In this document: piece by piece, positions 17,633 to 24,471 of the stretch | How positions within the stretch are numbered: the stretch's first letter is position 1 | Layout: every line of letters starts with the position of its first letter | Position numbers and translations under genes: made by a program | Origin: Mesorhizobium sp. ES1-1 | GTDB taxonomy: Bacteria; Pseudomonadota; Alphaproteobacteria; Rhizobiales; Rhizobiaceae | Length of the DNA stretch: 64,000 nucleotides | Assembly (NCBI RefSeq): GCF_020164785.1 | Contig: NZ_JAIUGX010000009.1 | Coordinates: 205,133-269,132, forward strand | Direction: 5' to 3' | The notes under the pieces: model-generated | Told to the model about the DNA's origin: nothing | The model's input: only the letters and a program-made list of their open reading frames with translations | Database searches by the model: none

Positions 17633-18607
17633 ATGATGATGAACGACGGCTTCGACCTCAGGGGCAAACGTGTCTTCGTCGCCGGCCATCGCGGCATGGT
17701 CGGGTCGGCCATCGTGCGCCGGCTGGCGCGCGAGGATTGCGAGATCGTGACCATATCGCGCGAGGAACTCGATCTTCTCGACCAGGCCGGCGTGCGCCGA
17801 TTCATGGCCGATCGGCGGCCGGACGCGGTGGTGCTGGCAGCGGCCAAGGTCGGCGGTATCCTGGCGAATGACAGATTTCCGGTCGATTTCCTCCAGGACA
17901 ATCTAATCATGCAGACCAACGTCATCGACAGCGCGTTCCGCGCCGAAGTCGGCAAGCTGCTGTTCCTCGGGTCGTCCTGCATCTATCCGAAACTCGCGGC
18001 GCAGCCGATCCCGGAGGACGCGCTGCTGACCGGGCCGCTTGAACCCACAAACGAGTGGTACGCCATCGCCAAGATCGCCGGCCTCAAGCTGTGCCAGGCC
18101 TATCGGCGCCAGCACGGCGTCGACTATATCTCGGCGATGCCCAGCAATCTTTACGGGCCGGGCGACAATTTCGACCTCGATTCAAGCCACGTCATACCGG
18201 CTTTGATGCGCAAGGCGCACGAGGCCAGGCTTTCCGGCGGCAGCTCGCTCGAGGTCTGGGGCTCGGGCGAGCCGATGCGGGAATTCCTGCACGTCGACGA
18301 CGCCGCCGACGCGCTCATTTATCTGCTGAAGAATTACTCTGGCGACAGTCACGTCAATGTCGGAACGGGTGAGGATATCACCATTGCCGAACTCGCAAGG
18401 ACGATCATCTCCGTCGTCGGCGGCGACACCCACGTAAGCTTCGATCGCACAAAGCCCGATGGCACGCCCCGGAAGCGCATGGATGTCTCGCGTCTCTTTG
18501 GCAAGGGCTGGCGACCTCGCATCTCGCTGCGCAACGGACTGGCGCAGACATATGAGTGGTTTGTCCGCCACGTCGAAAAAGGCCATGTCCGTCTCGGCGT
18601 CGCGTGA
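17633..18607 (+). CDS. fcl: GDP-L-fucose synthase
   Basis: Epimerase-reductase that turns GDP-4-keto-6-deoxymannose into GDP-L-fucose with NADPH. About 324 residues. The motif GHRGMVG binds the cofactor; SSCIYP and NEWYAIAKIAG supply the catalytic Ser, Tyr and Lys. Three successive ATG codons (17633, 17636, 17639) could each be the start; the first abuts the gmd stop. Known as nolK when in symbiotic loci. The following glycosyltransferase-like gene begins inside its 3' end. Confidence 0.95.
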   Translation: MMMNDGFDLRGKRVFVAGHRGMVGSAIVRRLAREDCEIVTISREELDLLDQAGVRRFMADRRPDAVVLAAAKVGGILANDRFPVDFLQDNLIMQTNVIDSAFRAEVGKLLFLGSSCIYPKLAAQPIPEDALLTGPLEPTNEWYAIAKIAGLKLCQAYRRQHGVDYISAMPSNLYGPGDNFDLDSSHVIPALMRKAHEARLSGGSSLEVWGSGEPMREFLHVDDAADALIYLLKNYSGDSHVNVGTGEDITIAELARTIISVVGGDTHVSFDRTKPDGTPRKRMDVSRLFGKGWRPRISLRNGLAQTYEWFVRHVEKGHVRLGVA

Positions 18608-20033
18608 CCCGGCGTCGATGCTGATCGTCTCCACCCGGAAGGACGGGCTCGGCGGCCGCCTGCTGGCGATGGCCAATGCGAAGGCCTTGGCCGACAGGCT
18701 CGGTTATCGTTTCGGCTTCACATGGAGCGACAGGAAGATCACCGACGAAGGCTCCCACACCGTCGATGTGGTGCAAAACATCTTCTCGTCCGACTTCATC
18801 GAGAGGCACTGGCTGGGAGAAAAGATCAAGGCCGCCAATTTTAGAGTTCTCGGCGATGCCGCCTTCACGCCGTCCGACCTTGCAGCCATCGCGGGGCGGC
18901 AAAGCGGCTGGATCTGCAATCAATTCAACGCAGTCGATTTTTTCCGCGACGATGGCGCCGAGCCGGTGCGAAGGTCCGATGCGCTGCGAAGCTTCGGTTT
19001 CGCACCGGCGGTGCGCCAAGCACTTGAAGCCGCCGGGAAATGCCCGTTTCCCGGCCCGATGGCCGCTTTGCATCTGCGCAGCGGCGATATCGTGCATGGC
19101 AGCAACCGTAGAAGGCTGATTTTCGCCGACAAGGTCATTCCCTCGACTCTGGGCAAGGCAATCGTGTCGGAGCTTTCATTGAAGGGCCTGACGACGCTGC
19201 TCATCGGCCAGGATCGCGCGATGCTCGACTATCTGCAGACCGAAACCGGGGCCATGCGGACCGACGATTTCGGCGCGGGCGAATTCGAAGAAGATGAAAC
19301 GCTGCGCGCATTCTTCGAAATGGCGTTGATGGCAAGCTGTGAGCAGATCCATGCCGGCAAGAGTATCTACGCAGAACTGGCATCGGTTCTGTCCGCCGTT
19401 CCATGCACCTACGTCGATGCGCTTTTCAGCAGGGCGCGCGCGACGGAGATCATTCTCGGCGAGGTGCAGGCGCACGGGTCCCACTACGGGCCGCTCGAAT
19501 GCGCCTTCGCCTATCAATGGACCTTCCTGACCCTGGAAGACGAGATCAAGCCAGCGCAAGCGAGGGAACTTCTCGGGAAGGCCCAGGCGCTGGATCCTGA
19601 AAACGAGGCCTATGGGCTAAAAATGGCCGTGGCCCATTATCGCGAGGGTGACCCTGAATCGGGCGAGGCGATCCTGGAATCCTTGATGAAAACCCAATGG
19701 GGAGCCCGCTCCAAGCTTCCGTTGCCGATGCTGGACATCATGACCAATCTGTTCGGAGGGTGGCTTGCGCTGGCAAGAGACTTCGACGTTTTTTTCGCAG
19801 CGGCGAAAGCTGGCCATCCCTACGCCATGGCATGTTCGGCTTACATCATGCACGAAGTGTTAGGGGAGAAGTCCTCGGCTGTAGAAACGGCGGCCAGGCT
19901 CGTGAAGATGGAGCCCGCAAACCCGATATTCAGGGAAATCAGACGGCGCGTGAGGTGGGGCAAGAAGCCGAAAACAGGAAGACTGGCAAAGGCAATATGG
20001 CGGCTTAGACGAATTAAGGGGCACTGGCTGTGA
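18585..20033 (+). CDS. Putative fucosyltransferase-like protein with C-terminal TPR-like helices
   Basis: A protein of about 482 residues whose role is inferred. The N-terminal part starts like a nucleotide-sugar enzyme (LIVSTRKDGLGGRLLAMANA). It contains ALHLRSGDIV, which matches the His-Leu-Arg-x-Gly-Asp motif of the GDP-fucose-dependent NodZ/O-fucosyltransferase clan. GLTTLLIGQD and a later MASCEQIHAGKSIYAELAS segment also resemble that fold. The last third (ECAFAYQWTF... KAQALDPENEAYGLKMAVAH) looks like tetratricopeptide helices. The start at 18585 overlaps fcl by 23 bases; ATG 18618 is an alternative. Position after gmd-fcl supports GDP-fucose as donor. Confidence 0.6.
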   Translation: MSVSASRDPASMLIVSTRKDGLGGRLLAMANAKALADRLGYRFGFTWSDRKITDEGSHTVDVVQNIFSSDFIERHWLGEKIKAANFRVLGDAAFTPSDLAAIAGRQSGWICNQFNAVDFFRDDGAEPVRRSDALRSFGFAPAVRQALEAAGKCPFPGPMAALHLRSGDIVHGSNRRRLIFADKVIPSTLGKAIVSELSLKGLTTLLIGQDRAMLDYLQTETGAMRTDDFGAGEFEEDETLRAFFEMALMASCEQIHAGKSIYAELASVLSAVPCTYVDALFSRARATEIILGEVQAHGSHYGPLECAFAYQWTFLTLEDEIKPAQARELLGKAQALDPENEAYGLKMAVAHYREGDPESGEAILESLMKTQWGARSKLPLPMLDIMTNLFGGWLALARDFDVFFAAAKAGHPYAMACSAYIMHEVLGEKSSAVETAARLVKMEPANPIFREIRRRVRWGKKPKTGRLAKAIWRLRRIKGHWL

Positions 20034-20151
20034 GCCGCGCCATTCCCCGCGCGCCATCACCCACGGGGCATTGCACAACCCCGCCGCACCTTACGCCTTC
20101 AACACACAAGCCCCGCCCGCTTCCGACGCGAGGGCTCTGCTTGAACAGATA

Positions 20152-20244
20152 TTATACGGGGGTCTTCGAGATAAAAGACGCGGCAGTAACCGCGTCCAAA
20201 CGCTCGCGCCGAGTCAGCACCGGCTTTTCATAAGTCTTCTTCAT
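20152..20244 (-). CDS. Small RiPP-like precursor peptide (orphan)
   Basis: A 30-residue open frame with a Shine-Dalgarno-like AGGA four bases before ATG. It begins MKKTYEKPVLTRRERL and ends with ASFISKTPV and TAA. Tyr5-x2-Pro8-x-Leu10 and Thr20 have the spacing of lasso-type leader peptides (YxxPxL, Thr before the core), but the usual Gly is Glu14. The presumed core of about nine residues is short. No maturation enzymes (B1/B2 protease, cyclase, radical SAM) lie in the window. Similar orphan peptides are known to me as putative RiPP precursors in rhizobia; assignment is inference. Confidence 0.55.
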   Translation of the reverse strand: MKKTYEKPVLTRRERLDAVTAASFISKTPV

Positions 20245-20270
20245 GGGGTCCTCGCTTTCCTCAACAGAAG

Positions 20271-20299
20271 AAATGCCTCACGGCAGCAGAATTTGTCAA
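20271..20299 (-). promoter_or_regulatory. Predicted promoter of the RiPP-like peptide gene
   Basis: A perfect TTGACA (20299-20294) is followed after 17 bases by a poor -10, GCATTT (20276-20271). Transcription would begin about 20 bases before the peptide's ATG. The weak -10 suggests an activator or low expression. Confidence 0.45.
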
Positions 20300-20360
20300 G
20301 CCGGCGCAGAAATGCTCGTTGGCGGAGGCAATGGATGCAGTCTTGCCTTGCAGTCGCAAT

Positions 20361-20439
20361 TAAAACAAAAAGCCCGCTGTCTGGGGGGAGCAGCGGGCCT
20401 CATGCTGTGCATGGAGTTGAGGGGACATCTCCTAGCAGA
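20361..20439 (-). ncRNA. Candidate EcfG-dependent small RNA
   Basis: A short transcription unit of roughly 79 bases defined by an EcfG-type promoter on one side and an intrinsic terminator on the other, with no convincing reading frame. The terminator stem has eight-base arms GCCCGCTG / CAGCGGGC (20398-20372) followed by a T-rich tract. Its loop carries CUCCCCCC, which could pair with ribosome-binding sites. A 22-codon frame exists, but its Shine-Dalgarno touches the ATG. It could alternatively be a leader that attenuates the downstream peptide gene. Confidence 0.5.
20372..20398 (-). terminator. Rho-independent terminator, minus strand
   Basis: Perfect eight-base GC-rich arms with an 11-base loop, followed on the minus strand by CTTTTTGTTTT. 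It serves the candidate small RNA, since no minus-strand protein gene precedes it. Confidence 0.75.
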
Positions 20440-20444
20440 CGGAT

Positions 20445-20469
20445 AACTACGTCCGCGAAAGAAGGTTCC
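20445..20469 (-). promoter_or_regulatory. EcfG/RpoE2-type promoter
   Basis: GGAAC (20469-20465), 17 bases, GTT (20447-20445) on the minus strand. This fits the general-stress-response promoter of rhizobia (GGAAC-N16/17-cGTT). Two more copies with identical spacing occur in the window. Confidence 0.65.
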
Positions 20470-20568
20470 ATGCGACAGAAAAGGGCGGCAGGCATCCAAT
20501 ATCATTCTGAGGCGTTCACCTTGGATGCCAACATTGGCGCAACCCACACCCACCCGGAGATTTGCAGA

Positions 20569-20973
20569 ATGGATATTCCCAAGGGCGCTACGGTCGCCGT
20601 GGCCGACGGCGAGCGGTTGAACATGTTTCAGAATTCCGGCGACGAAGCCAATCCCAAGCTGACAGCCTCGACTGTCGACCATGTCTCGAACGAAAACAAG
20701 GGTTCTGGCGCGCGCCACCAGAGCAGTGCGGCGAACCCCGACAGCAGCCAGATCGAGGAAGACAGCTTTGCCGCCGGGACAGCCGATTTGCTCAATCGAC
20801 AGGTGCTCGGCGGACACATCGCCAAATTGATCGTCATCGCCGCACCCCGGACTTTGGGCGAGCTTCGTAAGCACTATCATCAGAAGCTGAAGGATGTGCT
20901 TGTCGGCGAGATCGCCAAGGACCTGACAGGGCATTCGGTGGAAGAAGTCGAGAAGGCGATCGCCGCGGCCTAG
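20569..20973 (+). CDS. Host-attachment family protein (eRF1-like, baeRF)
   Basis: A 134-residue protein of the family annotated as required for attachment to host cells, a bacterial relative of the archaeal/eukaryotic release-factor 1 domain. It begins MDIPKGATVAVADGERLNMFQNSGDE and has the typical FAAGTADLLNRQ, LIVIAAPRTLGELRKHYH and KDLTGHSVEEVEKAI stretches. The start at 20569 has GGAG ten bases upstream; longer starts run through a region with a terminator and are rejected. Despite the family name, its fold suggests a ribosome- or nucleotide-linked role. It stands alone on the plus strand. Confidence 0.8.
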   Translation: MDIPKGATVAVADGERLNMFQNSGDEANPKLTASTVDHVSNENKGSGARHQSSAANPDSSQIEEDSFAAGTADLLNRQVLGGHIAKLIVIAAPRTLGELRKHYHQKLKDVLVGEIAKDLTGHSVEEVEKAIAAA

Positions 20974-21133
20974 GCGACGCCCCGCTTCCCGCACGCGCCT
21001 GTGCGGTCGTAAGGAACAGGGTTGCGTACCACACTGCTCGGGGTGCTCCTCGCTGTTTGCCTCGACGCAAAGCGCCTTAGGTAAAGCGTCCGCCTTTCGA
21101 GGGTCGCCGAGCCGCAATATTCTTTCCCGAAGC

Positions 21134-21385
21134 CTATTGCTGTCCGGGCATCTCCGAATTTTGCTGCGGATCTTTATTCACGCCCGGCGAAGGCGAGGTC
21201 TCTTCCGGAGCATTGGTGCCCTGGTTCTGTTCGGGGGCTCGCTTCAGCGGCTCGGTACGCCAGGAAGGCGCAAACACAAAGAACGCCAGTAGGCCCAGGA
21301 ACAACAATGCGACTATCGCTATGCCCCACTTCAGGAGCTTCGCCGTACCTCTTTGTTCCTGGCTGCGCGGGAGGTCTTGAGCCAT
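21134..21385 (-). CDS. Small single-pass membrane protein, general-stress promoted
   Basis: An 83-residue protein of unknown function. A polar N-terminus (MAQDLPRSQEQRGTAKLL) is followed by one hydrophobic helix (about residues 20-40) and a Pro/Gln/Asn-rich tail that probably lies in the periplasm. It has no recognisable domain. A good EcfG-type promoter lies 41-65 bases before the start, so it is likely part of the general stress response. Upstream in-frame starts would place the promoter inside the coding region. The gap between 20974 and 21133 shows nothing else. Confidence 0.65.
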   Translation of the reverse strand: MAQDLPRSQEQRGTAKLLKWGIAIVALLFLGLLAFFVFAPSWRTEPLKRAPEQNQGTNAPEETSPSPGVNKDPQQNSEMPGQQ

Positions 21386-21701
21386 AACATCGTCTTTCTG
21401 TTGTGGATGCCGAAAGTGACACCTCAACTTTGGATCGCGGATGATGTTCCGTCGCACTGTTTAAGCAGAACGCGTGTTCCCTGCGTGGTTCGCTCCTAGG
21501 CAAGCAAGCAAGTGGGGCCTCTCCGGGGAGAAGGTGCGCAGATCATCGGCGGGGCTCGCGTCCAGCCCCCGTTGCGCACCCCTCCCGACCAAATCAAGGA
21601 ACGGCCGCGCGTGCCCGCCATGGGGCGACCTGAAACAGCCAGCGAAAATTTAATCGTCAGCTATGGTCGGCTTTCGTGCCGAACTCATGAAAGGGATTGG
21701 A
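21386..21701. other. Intergenic stretch, only an EcfG promoter found
   Basis: About 316 bases between the small membrane protein and tRNA-Val. Apart from the EcfG-type promoter at 21426-21450, no gene, terminator or repeat could be supported. A plus-strand frame across 21512-21916 is the antisense of the tRNA. Confidence 0.6.
21426..21450 (-). promoter_or_regulatory. EcfG/RpoE2-type promoter
   Basis: On the minus strand GGAAC (21450-21446), 17 bases, GTT (21428-21426), the rhizobial general-stress consensus. It reads into the small membrane-protein gene, with an expected 5' leader of about 35 bases. Confidence 0.7.
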
Positions 21702-21776
21702 TGGTGGGCGTGACAGGGATTGAACCTGTGACCCCTGCAATGTCAATGCAGTGCTCTCCCGCTGAGCTACACGCCC
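21702..21776 (-). tRNA. tRNA-Val (anticodon GAC)
   Basis: Full cloverleaf on the minus strand. The acceptor stem GGGCGTG / CACGCCC is perfect, the D-arm is TAGCTCAGCGGGAGAGC, the anticodon stem CTGCA / TGCAG frames the loop TTGACAT with anticodon GAC, and the T-arm carries GGTTCAATCC. The 3' CCA is encoded (21704-21702). It reads GUC/GUU valine codons. A promoter lies just upstream. Confidence 0.95.
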
Positions 21777-21789
21777 ATCCGAAGCCGCG

Positions 21790-21818
21790 CATACACCATT
21801 TTTGGTCCGGCGCGTCAA
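21790..21818 (-). promoter_or_regulatory. Predicted promoter of tRNA-Val
   Basis: Minus-strand TTGACG (21818-21813), 17 bases, TGTATG (21795-21790), ending 13 bases before the mature tRNA 5' end. Moderate match. Confidence 0.5.
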
Positions 21819-21881
21819 TAGCGGGAAAAGGAAAGAAGGCATCGTCCCGTAGCGGCAGCGAGACGTTCGCTAAAAGGGTGT

Positions 21882-22244
21882 TCAGGCGGCCTGCAGCATC
21901 TTCTCGACCTCGTTGACGAGGTCGCGCAGGTGAAAAGGCTTCGACAGGACTTTGGCGTCTTTCGGCGCTTTGGAATCCGGGTTCAACGCGACAGCGGCAA
22001 AACCGGTGATGAACATGACCTTGAGGTCGGGATCGATCTCGGTTGCCCGGCGGGCGAGCTCTATTCCATCCATCTCCGGCATGACGATGTCCGTCAGCAG
22101 CAGCGAGAACGGTTCCTCGCGCAGCCGCTCATAAGCGCTGGCGCCATTATCGAAATCGCTGACCTGATAGCCTGCGCGCTCAAGCGCCTTCACGAGGAAC
22201 CGACGCATATCGTCGTCGTCTTCCGCCAGAAGAATGCGTGCCAT
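21882..22244 (-). CDS. cpdR: Cell-cycle response regulator CpdR
   Basis: A single receiver domain of 120 residues with no output domain. The acidic pocket (EDDDD, residues 8-12), phosphoacceptor Asp52 in TDIVMPEMDG, the conserved GF after Thr80 and Lys102 in VLSKPF are all present. The sequence is a near-standard rhizobial CpdR. In Caulobacter and Sinorhizobium unphosphorylated CpdR primes ClpXP for degradation of CtrA-pathway proteins, and it is dephosphorylated through the CckA-ChpT relay. In rhizobia it is needed for bacteroid development. The gene stands alone. Confidence 0.92.
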   Translation of the reverse strand: MARILLAEDDDDMRRFLVKALERAGYQVSDFDNGASAYERLREEPFSLLLTDIVMPEMDGIELARRATEIDPDLKVMFITGFAAVALNPDSKAPKDAKVLSKPFHLRDLVNEVEKMLQAA

Positions 22245-22406
22245 GATGTCCCGTCCGAATCACCCGCCCGAGATTGCCGTCGGGCAAGCCCGTTAACCAT
22301 CCTGTATATGAGGAGGAGAGGGTAAACATCAAGTGAACGCGGGTCGTACGAGGCCCATATTCCGCCACGGACATGGCCGCTGGTCGCTGGACACGCGGCC
22401 GGCAAG

Positions 22407-23348
22407 GTGGCAGTTTCACCTCATGAAGCACTGGTGTTTTCGGGTTCGTTCACATTGAAGACGGCAGCCGAGGATTTTTCGGTTTTTCCGCCCTTCGAAA
22501 TCCGCTCGGGCGCCGAGCAGCGCGTGCCGTTCCTGTTCAATTCGCCGCATAGCGGCCGCTATTATCCCGAGCGCTTCCTCGCCATGGCGAGGCTCGACCG
22601 AAATGCCATCCGCCGCTCCGAGGATTGCTATGTCGACGAACTGTTCGGCGGCGCCGTGGCACTTGGCGCGCCGATGCTGGCGGCGCATTTCCCGCGCGCC
22701 TATCTCGACGTCAACCGGGAGCCTTGGGAACTCGACCCGCGCATGTTCGCCGAACCGGTGCCGTCCTTCTGCAACATTCGCTCGGCACGGGTGGCGGGCG
22801 GGCTCGGCACTGTCCCGAAGCTGGTCGGCGAGGGGCTCGACATCTATGCCGGGCGGCTGCCGCTGGCCGAGGCGGTGGCTCGCATCGAAGCGGTCTACAA
22901 GCCTTATCACGAGACGCTGAAACGGCTTTTGACACGGACCCATGCGCGCTTCGGTTTCGCCGTGTTGATCGACTGCCATTCCATGCCCGCGAGCATCCGT
23001 GTCGGTGACAGCGGCCTGCGGCCTGACTTCATCATCGGCGACCGGTTCGGCATTTCGGCGAGCGCGGCCCTGACGGAAACCGCGATCGGGCTGCTCAGCG
23101 GCATGGGCTACACCGTGGCTCACAACAAGCCCTATGCGGGCGGCTTCATCACCGAGCATTATGGCCGCCCGGCGCGCCACCTGCACGCGCTGCAGATCGA
23201 GGTCAATCGCGGGCTCTACATGAACGAACGGACGTTCGCGAAGGCCGCCGGCTTCGACGCGCTCGCGGACGACCTGACGCGGTTCTCGGCGGATCTGATG
23301 GCGATGCCCGACCATCATTTTATGGATCTGCCGTTGGCCGCGGAGTGA
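22407..23348 (+). CDS. N-formylglutamate amidohydrolase family protein
   Basis: A zinc-type amidohydrolase of about 313 residues, family FGase, that releases formate from N-formyl-L-glutamate (histidine catabolism) or acts on related N-acyl amino acids. Motifs are FNSPHSGRYYP near the N-terminus, LIDCHSMP in the middle and HALQIEVNRGLYM towards the end. The assigned GTG start is uncertain; a later start near the FPPFEIRSGAEQRVPF stretch is also possible. No hut genes are nearby. It converges on a small RNA. Confidence 0.85.
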   Translation: MAVSPHEALVFSGSFTLKTAAEDFSVFPPFEIRSGAEQRVPFLFNSPHSGRYYPERFLAMARLDRNAIRRSEDCYVDELFGGAVALGAPMLAAHFPRAYLDVNREPWELDPRMFAEPVPSFCNIRSARVAGGLGTVPKLVGEGLDIYAGRLPLAEAVARIEAVYKPYHETLKRLLTRTHARFGFAVLIDCHSMPASIRVGDSGLRPDFIIGDRFGISASAALTETAIGLLSGMGYTVAHNKPYAGGFITEHYGRPARHLHALQIEVNRGLYMNERTFAKAAGFDALADDLTRFSADLMAMPDHHFMDLPLAAE

Positions 23349-23366
23349 GATGGCGTGTCGCGGCGT

Positions 23367-23399
23367 AAAAAAAGACCGCATCGCTTTCACGACACGGTC
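23367..23399 (-). terminator. Rho-independent terminator of the small RNA
   Basis: Ten-base stem (GACCGTGTCG pairs fully with CGATGCGGTC, two G-T pairs) with loop TGAAAG, followed on the minus strand by seven Ts. Confidence 0.88.
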
Positions 23400-23452
23400 G
23401 AAGTCTAGGGAGGAAACGCCCAAGGAGGGCATGGACAGGAGAACCTGTCCGA
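23367..23452 (-). ncRNA. Small RNA with CCUCC (anti-Shine-Dalgarno) motifs
   Basis: A complete minus-strand RNA unit of about 86 bases. It has a promoter at 23485-23458, a 5' hairpin with seven-base arms GGACAGG / CCTGTCC (23450-23433), a single-stranded middle with two CCTCC motifs, and a strong terminator. The CCTCC motifs can pair with ribosome-binding sites. This architecture resembles the alpha-r14 (NfeR1)/CuckooRNA class of rhizobial small RNAs, but family membership is inferred. No reading frame fits the unit. Confidence 0.7.
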
Positions 23453-23457
23453 GGTCG

Positions 23458-23485
23458 AGGGTATTGTGCGCTGCACAAATGTCAA
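23458..23485 (-). promoter_or_regulatory. Predicted promoter of the small RNA
   Basis: Perfect TTGACA (23485-23480) and TACCCT (23463-23458) with a 16-base spacer on the minus strand. The expected start near 23452 is immediately before the 5' hairpin. Confidence 0.6.
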
Positions 23486-23659
23486 GCGATCTTCAGGCGT
23501 TTTTAATTCATAGTGATGTGGAAACTGCGCCTCGAAAGAAACGGCGTGTCATTTGTGCCACGGCTGGCGCACCGGAAAATCGGCAGCCTCTCTTGTTTTG
23601 GCGCACAACTGCCGGCAGAGCAGGGGTTTCGAGCGCGCCTCGCACTGCAGGAGAATCAG

Positions 23660-24433
23660 TTGGACATCAGTATCGATTTCATGCGCCGTATCGCGCAGGC
23701 CGCAGCGGCGGAAACCTTGCCGCGCTTTCGCAGCCAGGGCGCGGTGGCAAACAAGGAAAAGGGCAGTTTCGACCCGGTTACGGAAGCCGACCGCGAGGCC
23801 GAGCACGCCATCCGGGCCCTGATTTCGGCTGAGTATCCCGACCACGGCATTCTCGGCGAGGAGCATGGCAGCGAAAACGTCACCAGCAGGCATGTCTGGG
23901 TAATCGATCCCATCGATGGCACGCGCGCTTTCATTTCCGGATTGCCGGTTTGGGGGACGCTGGTCGGGCTGACGATCGATGGCGACGCCGTCGCCGGCAT
24001 GATGTCGCAGCCGTTCACAGGCGAACTGTTCTACGCCAACGCATCCGGCGCATTCTATGAAGGACCGGGCGGTCCCCGAAAGCTGGCGGCCCGAAAGACG
24101 ACCAATCTCGCCGAAGCAACGCTGTTCACCACCACGCCGGCGCTGTTCAAGGGGGAGGCACGCAAGCGCTATGACGGTTTCGAACAGCAGGTGCAACTCG
24201 CCCGTTATGGCGTCGATTGCTATGCCTTCGCCATGGTGGCGTCGGGAAGCGTCGACATTGTCGCCGACCCTGGCTTGAAGCCTTATGACATCGTGGCGCT
24301 GATCCCGATCATCGAGAAGGCGGGTGGCGTCGTCACCACATTCGATGGCGGTCCGGCGGAGAAGGGCGGCGACGTGCTGGCCGCGGCGACGCCTGAGCTT
24401 CACGCCGCGGCCATGGCCGCGCTGCGCGGCTGA
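23660..24433 (+). CDS. hisN: Inositol-monophosphatase-family histidinol-phosphatase
   Basis: A Mg-dependent phosphatase of 257 residues. GEEHGSE and IDPIDGTRAFISGLP bind the metals and phosphate; DPGLKPYDIVALIPIIEKAGG is the C-terminal metal site. This wording matches the IMPase-type histidinol-phosphate phosphatases (HisN) of alphaproteobacteria, the penultimate step of histidine synthesis; other sugar or inositol phosphates remain possible. The TTG start at 23660 was chosen because AGGAG lies seven bases upstream and the length then fits the family. Earlier in-frame starts lack a ribosome-binding site. Confidence 0.85.
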   Translation: MDISIDFMRRIAQAAAAETLPRFRSQGAVANKEKGSFDPVTEADREAEHAIRALISAEYPDHGILGEEHGSENVTSRHVWVIDPIDGTRAFISGLPVWGTLVGLTIDGDAVAGMMSQPFTGELFYANASGAFYEGPGGPRKLAARKTTNLAEATLFTTTPALFKGEARKRYDGFEQQVQLARYGVDCYAFAMVASGSVDIVADPGLKPYDIVALIPIIEKAGGVVTTFDGGPAEKGGDVLAAATPELHAAAMAALRG

Positions 24434-24471
24434 CCGATCGCGACCGGCGATCCGGCCTTAAGGGCATATCA

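Noticed and set aside
16561..20033. Nod-factor fucosylation genes (noeL-nolK-nodZ)
   Set aside because: The two enzymes are homologous, but no nod box or nodulation gene is visible and the third protein is not a clear NodZ, so surface polysaccharide is the safer reading.
20152..20244. Calling the small peptide a lasso peptide precursor
   Set aside because: The leader spacing fits only partly (Gly missing) and the core lacks the Asp/Glu at position 7-9 needed for the ring; no cyclase or protease genes are nearby.
20071..20568. Upstream extension of the host-attachment protein
   Set aside because: The frame is open, but it crosses the antisense of a terminator, a promoter and the peptide gene; family alignment starts at MDIPKGATVAV (20569).
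21512..21916. Plus-strand open frame containing a VTGIEPVTPAM-like stretch
   Set aside because: This is the well-known false translation of the strand opposite a tRNA gene (tRNA-Val at 21702-21776).
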